A program made the position numbers and the translations under genes. The notes under the pieces are model-generated. The model worked only from the letters and a program-made list of their open reading frames with translations, was not told where the DNA came from and did not search any database. DNA of 10,200 nucleotides from assembly GCA_002452855.1 (NCBI GenBank), contig DKFS01000047.1:1-10200 (forward strand). The letters run 5' to 3'. Below, in pieces: positions 6,785 through 10,200 of this stretch; position 1 is the stretch's first letter; the number at the start of each line of letters is the position of its first letter. The DNA comes from Sulfurospirillum sp. UBA6790 (lineage in GTDB: Bacteria > Campylobacterota > Campylobacteria > Campylobacterales > Sulfurospirillaceae).

Positions 6785-7808
6785 TCTCTTCTCCTTTACG
6801 AAAACATGCCATACAAAATCGTTCTCCCATAAAAGAAGGGTCAATCAATGTTTTCACACGATTGACTTCTTGCTCATAAACTTTAGGAGAGACTTTTTGT
6901 GCAAAAAGTTCTAATAATTCAATTAAGCCAAAATTGACCAATGCCTTCATTTGAGAGCTAAACTGCTCAATACGAATCCCCTCTTTTTTGAAGGCATGAA
7001 AAAGATGGTTAAAACAGACATCATACGTAATGTCTGACTGAGCAAAGAAAGTGTCAAAGGACTCTTTCTCTTGTAAAGACTCTTCAACGAGATGGGTTAA
7101 TGCAAAAAAAGGATGGACGGTGTGCTTTGCATACACGCGCAACGAAAAATCTTCCCTTGGCTCTTTTTGACCATAATCAAATGTCACGAATTCAAAGCGT
7201 TTGGCACATTGAGCCATAGAAGCGGCGAACGGCTCATACTCTAAACAAAGTTCACCCTTCGTGATGCCATATTCATGCGCATATGTTCTTGTTCTATCAT
7301 CCATCGTATCAAAATAGGCTGTGCTATTTTCAATAAAAAGCATCTTATCCTCTTTAATTACCTCACAAGCAAAGGCATCAAAAATTTCATTAGCGACAAA
7401 AAAGGCTTCATGGCACGAAAACGCTTCTAAATCTTTTACATGTAAAAGAGTAATAGCATCGCCAAAGGCTTCATCAAAATATGCTTTTTGCATGGTTTGG
7501 TTTTTTGAAAACGGCTCGACGATGACAAAGGTTAAGGTTTGGAGAAGTTCAGGTTTGAGTGTATAGATGAATTGAATCATATCGGCTAATAAATAGCCCT
7601 TGTGCGCACCAATTTCAACGACAAAGGTCGATGGACTTAAAAATCCACTCTCTATCGTTGAAATCAATCTTTTAGCAATAGAACCACCAAAAAACATACT
7701 GGTACTCACAGCCGTATAAAAATCACCCTCTTTGCCAATGATTCGCTCTTTAGTGTAATAGCCCTCTTTTCCATAGAGCCATTCATGCATATACGCGCTA
7801 AATTTCAA
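6768..7808 (-). CDS. MidA/NDUFAF7-family SAM-dependent methyltransferase
   Basis: A member of the family whose eukaryotic representatives (MidA, NDUFAF7) methylate an arginine of a respiratory complex I subunit. The bacterial substrate is not established, so function here is by family only. The 346-residue product shows the family's N-terminal pattern FSAYMHEWLYGKEGYY then GKEGDFYTAVSTS (25-37) and FGGSIA (40-45). The SAM-binding strand and loop are VVEIGAHKGYLLADMI (63-78), and VEPF (97-100) is the acidic strand end. MGERF (about residue 328) matches the conserved C-terminal MGxxF. The start reads TTG at 7808 and is supported by GAGG 5 bases upstream, overlapping the argD stop codon. An in-frame ATG at 7790 would cut into the conserved N-terminus. 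It lies 7 bases after argD and overlaps thiS by 17, so it is the middle gene of an operon. Confidence 0.88.
   Translation of the reverse strand: MKFSAYMHEWLYGKEGYYTKERIIGKEGDFYTAVSTSMFFGGSIAKRLISTIESGFLSPSTFVVEIGAHKGYLLADMIQFIYTLKPELLQTLTFVIVEPFSKNQTMQKAYFDEAFGDAITLLHVKDLEAFSCHEAFFVANEIFDAFACEVIKEDKMLFIENSTAYFDTMDDRTRTYAHEYGITKGELCLEYEPFAASMAQCAKRFEFVTFDYGQKEPREDFSLRVYAKHTVHPFFALTHLVEESLQEKESFDTFFAQSDITYDVCFNHLFHAFKKEGIRIEQFSSQMKALVNFGLIELLELFAQKVSPKVYEQEVNRVKTLIDPSFMGERFCMACFRKGEENASNH
6791..6797 (-). promoter_or_regulatory. Ribosome binding site that sets the thiS start
   Basis: AAAGGAG on the minus strand, 6 bases before the thiS ATG at 6784. It lies inside the last codons of the methyltransferase gene and rules out the longer thiS frame. 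Confidence 0.8.
7434..7447. repeat. Palindrome TTTTACATGTAAAA, copy 3 (inside the methyltransferase gene)
   Basis: This is the longest copy: the symmetry extends to 18 bp, TCTTTTACATGTAAAAGA, at 7432-7449. It lies within coding sequence and encodes Leu-His-Val-Lys (residues 122-125). Its presence in a gene body argues against a simple promoter-only role for the motif. Confidence 0.7.
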
Positions 7809-7813
7809 ACAGG

Positions 7814-7817
7814 CCTC
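7814..7817 (-). promoter_or_regulatory. Ribosome site supporting the TTG start of the methyltransferase
   Basis: GAGG on the minus strand, 5 bases before the TTG at 7808. It shares bases with the argD stop (TGAGG). This suggests that terminating ribosomes re-initiate on the next gene. Confidence 0.55.
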
Positions 7818-9003
7818 AGCTAAGTGCTTTGCACGCTGTTTCTAAACGTTTGAAGCCCTCATCAATCTCTTCTTTTGAAATCGTAAGAGGCGGTAAGAAA
7901 CGAAGTGTATTTTGTCCCGCTTTAAGAACCAACAGTCCATTTTCAAACGCTTTTTTAATAACGTTGGCGAGGATATCCGCACTTTTGCAGCGAATTCCAC
8001 GCATCATACCAAGACCTTCCACACTTTCAAACAAGGAAGGATATGCCGCGCACACTCTTTTAAGATTTTCCTCAAAATAGATAAGTGTTTTATCAAGCAT
8101 ACCACTTTGTTTGTACTCATCTAAAATGGCCAATGCTTCAAGTCCTGCACGGGTTGAGAGGAAATTACCACCAAAAGTACTTCCGTGGTCTCCCGCTTCA
8201 AAGATGTCTTTATGTTTGGTCACAACCGCACCTATTGGCACACCACCCGCAAGCCCTTTGGCAAGAGTGATGATGTCAGGTTCAATGTCATACAACGAGG
8301 TTGCTAAAAATTCGCCGCTTCTAAAAACACCGCTTTGAACTTCATCAATAATCAATAAAATCTCTTTCTCTTTCAAAAACTTCGCAAGGTGTTGAATCTC
8401 CGCTTTTGGAAACGCTTTAACCCCGCCTTCACCTTGTACGAGTTCAATCATAACGGCAATGGTTTCATCATCAATCGCATTGTACAAATCCGCAATGGCT
8501 TTCGTATATGCAAAACCTTCAGGGTACGGTGCAAACGCACTTTTATGAAAGCTCTCTTGTCCTGTTGCTTTTACCGTAGTAATGGTTCTGCCATGAAACG
8601 AATGTTCAAGCGTTAAGACTTTGTATTTTTTATTGGCAAATTTTTTCTCGCCGTATTTTCGTGCAAGTTTAATCGCGCCCTCATTGGCTTCGGCACCTGA
8701 GTTTCCAAAGAAAACGCTCACGTCAAATCCCGTGAGTTCATTGATTTTTTTAGCCAGTCTTGCTTGCGGTTCTATCATATACAGATTGGAGGTATGAATG
8801 AGATTGCGTGCTTGGTCGCTAATGGCATCGGCTAAGCGCTGATTGCCATGACCGACACTCACCACGCCAATTCCACTTGTAAAATCGATATAATCTCTAC
8901 CCTTATCATCAAAAAGTGTTGCGTTAATTCCGTGTTTAAAATTGACATAATTTCGTGCGTACGTGTGAAGAACGTACTCTTTATCCATTGTTTCTAAATC
9001 CAT
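7816..9003 (-). CDS. argD: Acetylornithine aminotransferase ArgD
   Basis: A PLP-dependent class III aminotransferase that makes N-acetylornithine from N-acetylglutamate semialdehyde in arginine synthesis. In many bacteria the same enzyme also serves as succinyl-diaminopimelate aminotransferase in lysine synthesis. The 395-residue product has the expected length. Visible motifs are the PLP phosphate-binding GNSGAEANE (100-108), the FHGRT substrate/cofactor segment (137-141), the cofactor aspartate in LIIDEVQSG (D220) and the Schiff-base lysine in ITLAKGLAGG (K249). The C-terminal GxxMRGI and the FLPPLTIS segment (379-386) are also typical. The ATG at 9003 is backed by AGAGGAG about 6 bases upstream; a second ATG five codons in is less likely. 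It leads the argD-methyltransferase-thiS operon. A perfect extended -10 box and a small hairpin lie just upstream. Confidence 0.96.
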   Translation of the reverse strand: MDLETMDKEYVLHTYARNYVNFKHGINATLFDDKGRDYIDFTSGIGVVSVGHGNQRLADAISDQARNLIHTSNLYMIEPQARLAKKINELTGFDVSVFFGNSGAEANEGAIKLARKYGEKKFANKKYKVLTLEHSFHGRTITTVKATGQESFHKSAFAPYPEGFAYTKAIADLYNAIDDETIAVMIELVQGEGGVKAFPKAEIQHLAKFLKEKEILLIIDEVQSGVFRSGEFLATSLYDIEPDIITLAKGLAGGVPIGAVVTKHKDIFEAGDHGSTFGGNFLSTRAGLEALAILDEYKQSGMLDKTLIYFEENLKRVCAAYPSLFESVEGLGMMRGIRCKSADILANVIKKAFENGLLVLKAGQNTLRFLPPLTISKEEIDEGFKRLETACKALS

Positions 9004-9027
9004 AATTCACTCCTCTAAAAAAATCGC

Positions 9028-9036
9028 ATTATAGCA
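9028..9036 (-). promoter_or_regulatory. Extended -10 promoter for argD
   Basis: On the minus strand the sequence reads TGCTATAAT, a TGn extension followed by a perfect TATAAT (9033-9028), about 24 bases before the argD ATG. No convincing -35 box is seen, but extended -10 promoters do not need one. The box sits partly inside a hairpin-forming inverted repeat. Confidence 0.6.
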
Positions 9037-9047
9037 CAAAAGTGCTA
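9032..9047 (-). repeat. 6-bp inverted repeat across the end of the TRIC-type gene and the argD -10 box
   Basis: TAGCAC and GTGCTA pair around a four-base loop (TTTT on the minus strand). The first arm begins with the TAG stop of the upstream membrane protein gene, the second overlaps the argD -10 box. An ATTTTTTT tract follows 7 bases later on the minus strand, so it could be a weak terminator, an operator, or chance. Confidence 0.45.
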
Positions 9048-9653
9048 CCCAATTTTGGGCAACTGCCACTGTTTATAATAAGCCACCAAACGAAGCGTCA
9101 CACCAAAAGCAAAAACGGCCATAAATGAAAGATAGCCACTGATACTCAATTGTTCAAAAACATACAAAATCGCCCCAACCAATAAAGAAACCGTTCCATA
9201 AAATTCACTGGTTAAAAGTAACGGAACACGGTTGAGTAAAATGTCTCTGACCACACCACCGCCTACTGCTGTCACTAATGCCAATAAAATAACGCCGAAA
9301 AAATTAAAATCGGCTTGCAATCCAACCAATGCACCTGAAATTGAAAACGAGACTAACCCCAATGTATCGCTGATAATAAAATAAAACTTCTTCTCGATTT
9401 CATCTTTAAGATGCAGCTTCAATACGATACTTAATGCAATAACACCAATCACCAAAATAGAAGGCAAAAGGTGCGTAAACGTATAAGGCGCGCGACTGGC
9501 TAAGGTATCACGAACGAGTCCTCCACCTAATGCCGTCAAAAAAGAAGCGATAAAAATACCCAATAAATCCAATCTATCTTTGATAGCCACGTAAAAACCA
9601 CTCAAAGCAAACGCAATCGTCCCGATAATTTCGGCAACCTCAAGCTCAACCAT
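9045..9653 (-). CDS. TRIC/YadS-type (UPF0126) membrane protein
   Basis: A predicted inner-membrane protein of the UPF0126 family, related to trimeric intracellular cation (TRIC) channels and to the E. coli proteins YadS and YicG. The product of 202 residues is almost wholly hydrophobic, with about seven membrane segments. It is built of two similar halves, each carrying the family signature: GGGLVRDTLASRAP near residue 40 and GGGVVRDILLNRVP near residue 130. I choose the ATG at 9653 because AAAAGG lies 6 bases upstream. An in-frame ATG at 9671 has no ribosome site. The start overlaps the ruvX stop by 8 bases, so the two are co-transcribed. Whether it conducts K+, moves small amino acids or does something else cannot be told from the sequence. 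Confidence 0.88.
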   Translation of the reverse strand: MVELEVAEIIGTIAFALSGFYVAIKDRLDLLGIFIASFLTALGGGLVRDTLASRAPYTFTHLLPSILVIGVIALSIVLKLHLKDEIEKKFYFIISDTLGLVSFSISGALVGLQADFNFFGVILLALVTAVGGGVVRDILLNRVPLLLTSEFYGTVSLLVGAILYVFEQLSISGYLSFMAVFAFGVTLRLVAYYKQWQLPKIG

Positions 9654-10053
9654 GGTGCGCCTTTTGTGCATCTAAATAACGCTCTAAAATAACTTTAGCC
9701 GCCATGGAGTCAATTTTTCCATCACGTCTTTGGCGGGTAACACCTTGCATCATCTCTTTTGCCTCATTGCTTGAGCCGTATTCGTCTTGATAAATGACCT
9801 CATTACTAAATGACAGCAAACTCACAAAATGTTTAATTCTCCGTTCCATCTCTTCACTGCTACTTCCGCCTTTTGGAAGCCCCACAATCAAACATTCAAT
9901 ACCCCACTCTTTTAGAAAAGCATCGACATCTCGCGCCGCTTGGTCGCGATTTTTACGTAAAATTGCTTCATGTGGAGTGACAATATTTGCGCCAAGACAT
10001 AAGGCTAATCCTATACGTTTTAACCCCACATCGATACATGCCATTTTTTTCAC
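9646..10053 (-). CDS. ruvX: RuvX/YqgF-type RNase H-fold nuclease
   Basis: A putative Holliday junction resolvase, also implicated in processing the 5' end of pre-16S rRNA in other bacteria. The 135-residue product has the usual small size and the RNase H-fold acidic residues: aspartate in CIDVGLKRIGLA (D8), then the DEYGSSNEA block (about 90-98) and the final aspartate in KIDSMAAKVILERYL (about 113-127). The middle VGLPKGGSSSEEM matches the family's GLP loop. The frame opens at a GTG (10053) with only a weak GAG upstream. The ATG at 10044 is an equally reasonable start and would remove three residues. The stop overlaps the next gene by 8 bases. In Helicobacter and Campylobacter I recall ruvX lying beside dprA, but dprA cannot be confirmed here. 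Confidence 0.93.
   Translation of the reverse strand: MKKMACIDVGLKRIGLALCLGANIVTPHEAILRKNRDQAARDVDAFLKEWGIECLIVGLPKGGSSSEEMERRIKHFVSLLSFSNEVIYQDEYGSSNEAKEMMQGVTRQRRDGKIDSMAAKVILERYLDAQKAHHG
9660..9665 (-). promoter_or_regulatory. Ribosome site that sets the TRIC-type gene start
   Basis: AAAAGG on the minus strand, 6 bases before the ATG at 9653 and inside the last ruvX codons. It favours this start over the in-frame ATG six codons upstream. Confidence 0.6.
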
Positions 10054-10084
10054 TATGATTACTCGTTGTTGAAATAAGGAATCT

Positions 10085-10090
10085 ATTGTA
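10085..10090 (-). promoter_or_regulatory. Candidate -10 box for ruvX
   Basis: TACAAT on the minus strand (five of six matches to TATAAT), about 31 bases before the GTG at 10053. No clear -35 box is seen. It lies in the roughly 84-base gap between the ruvX start and the frame that ends at 10138. Confidence 0.35.
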
Positions 10091-10120
10091 ACCTAGATTG
10101 ATTTAAAGCGCTCTTTGCAG

Positions 10121-10134
10121 TTTTACATGTAAAA
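10121..10134. repeat. Palindrome TTTTACATGTAAAA, copy 4
   Basis: A perfect 14-bp palindrome 3 bases past the stop codon of the partial frame at the right edge. This is the same position relative to a stop as copy 1 behind rny. Confidence 0.7.
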
Positions 10135-10137
10135 GGT

Positions 10138-10200
10138 TTACGGACATCGAAGGTAGGTAAAAAGTGTGTCGTGCCAGAGCTCTTTCTCATTGTAATTTGG
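10138..10200 (-). CDS. Possible C-terminal end of an unidentified gene (partial)
   Basis: The minus strand is open from the right edge for 20 codons and ends with TAA at 10140-10138. The residues read PNYNEKELWHDTLFTYLRCP, a protein-like composition with aromatic and charged residues, but far too short to identify. A second minus-strand frame also stays open, to a TAG at about 10087, and looks less protein-like. The TTTTACATGTAAAA palindrome directly after the TAA mirrors the arrangement behind rny and slightly favours this frame. I cannot name the product; dprA was considered from remembered synteny, but the residues show nothing diagnostic. Confidence 0.35.
   Translation of the reverse strand, partial: PNYNEKELWHDTLFTYLRCP

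Noticed and set aside
8233..8250. TTGGCAC resembling half of a sigma-54 promoter
   Set aside because: The second half (TTGCA at the right spacing) is absent, and the site lies in the middle of argD coding sequence on the wrong strand for any gene start.
10102..10116. AAAGCGCTCTTT as a hairpin upstream of ruvX
   Set aside because: Only four base pairs could form around a small loop. It is too weak to call a terminator or operator.
1..10200. Defence system, CRISPR array, mobile element or biosynthetic cluster
   Set aside because: Every long frame belongs to a recognised housekeeping or envelope family. There are no transposases, integrases, spaced direct repeats or tRNA-flanked boundaries, and composition looks even across the window.

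Overview
The window looks like a chromosomal housekeeping stretch from a Campylobacterota (epsilonproteobacterial) genome, most likely Sulfurospirillum or a close relative. This rests on the low-to-moderate GC content, tightly packed and overlapping genes, RNase Y instead of an RNase E-type enzyme, a short FtsY lacking the acidic N-terminal domain, and gene neighbourhoods (formyl-THF cyclo-ligase/rny beside a thioredoxin lipoprotein, ftsY and radA; fliL followed by acpS) that I recall from Campylobacter. The genus is inferred from overall resemblance, not from a search.

Layout. Bases 1-590 (-) hold the 5' part of an ABC exporter gene that runs off the left edge. Bases 652-2773 (-) hold a two-gene unit transcribed leftwards: 5-formyltetrahydrofolate cyclo-ligase, then rny, overlapping by 95 bp. 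A 64-bp divergent promoter region (2774-2837) separates it from a rightward unit: a TlpA-like thioredoxin lipoprotein, ftsY and radA, joined by 1-bp and 8-bp overlaps. A 64-bp spacer with an 11-bp inverted repeat and a sigma-28-like promoter then leads to fliL and acpS, which overlap by 4 bp. acpS meets thiS tail to tail, sharing 3 bp at the stop codons. Everything from there to the right edge is on the minus strand. In transcription order it is: the tail of an unidentified frame at the edge, ruvX, a TRIC/YadS-type membrane protein, then (behind its own extended -10 promoter) argD, a MidA-type methyltransferase and thiS.

Functionally this is core biology: RNA turnover (rny), folate and thiamine cofactor supply (cyclo-ligase, ThiS), membrane protein targeting (FtsY), recombination and replication repair (RadA, RuvX), periplasmic thiol chemistry, flagellar motor function (FliL), acyl carrier protein activation (AcpS), arginine synthesis (ArgD), a probable protein arginine methyltransferase (MidA) and ion transport. 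There is no tRNA, rRNA, CRISPR array, insertion sequence or prophage, and no gene-free stretch over 300 bases.

I do not see a new multi-gene system here. The items most worth following are non-coding. A palindrome TTTACATGTAAA occurs four times in 10.2 kb. An inverted repeat is centred on a sigma-28-like -10 box upstream of fliL. A hairpin overlaps the argD -10 box, and a cUUCGg-capped hairpin follows rny directly.
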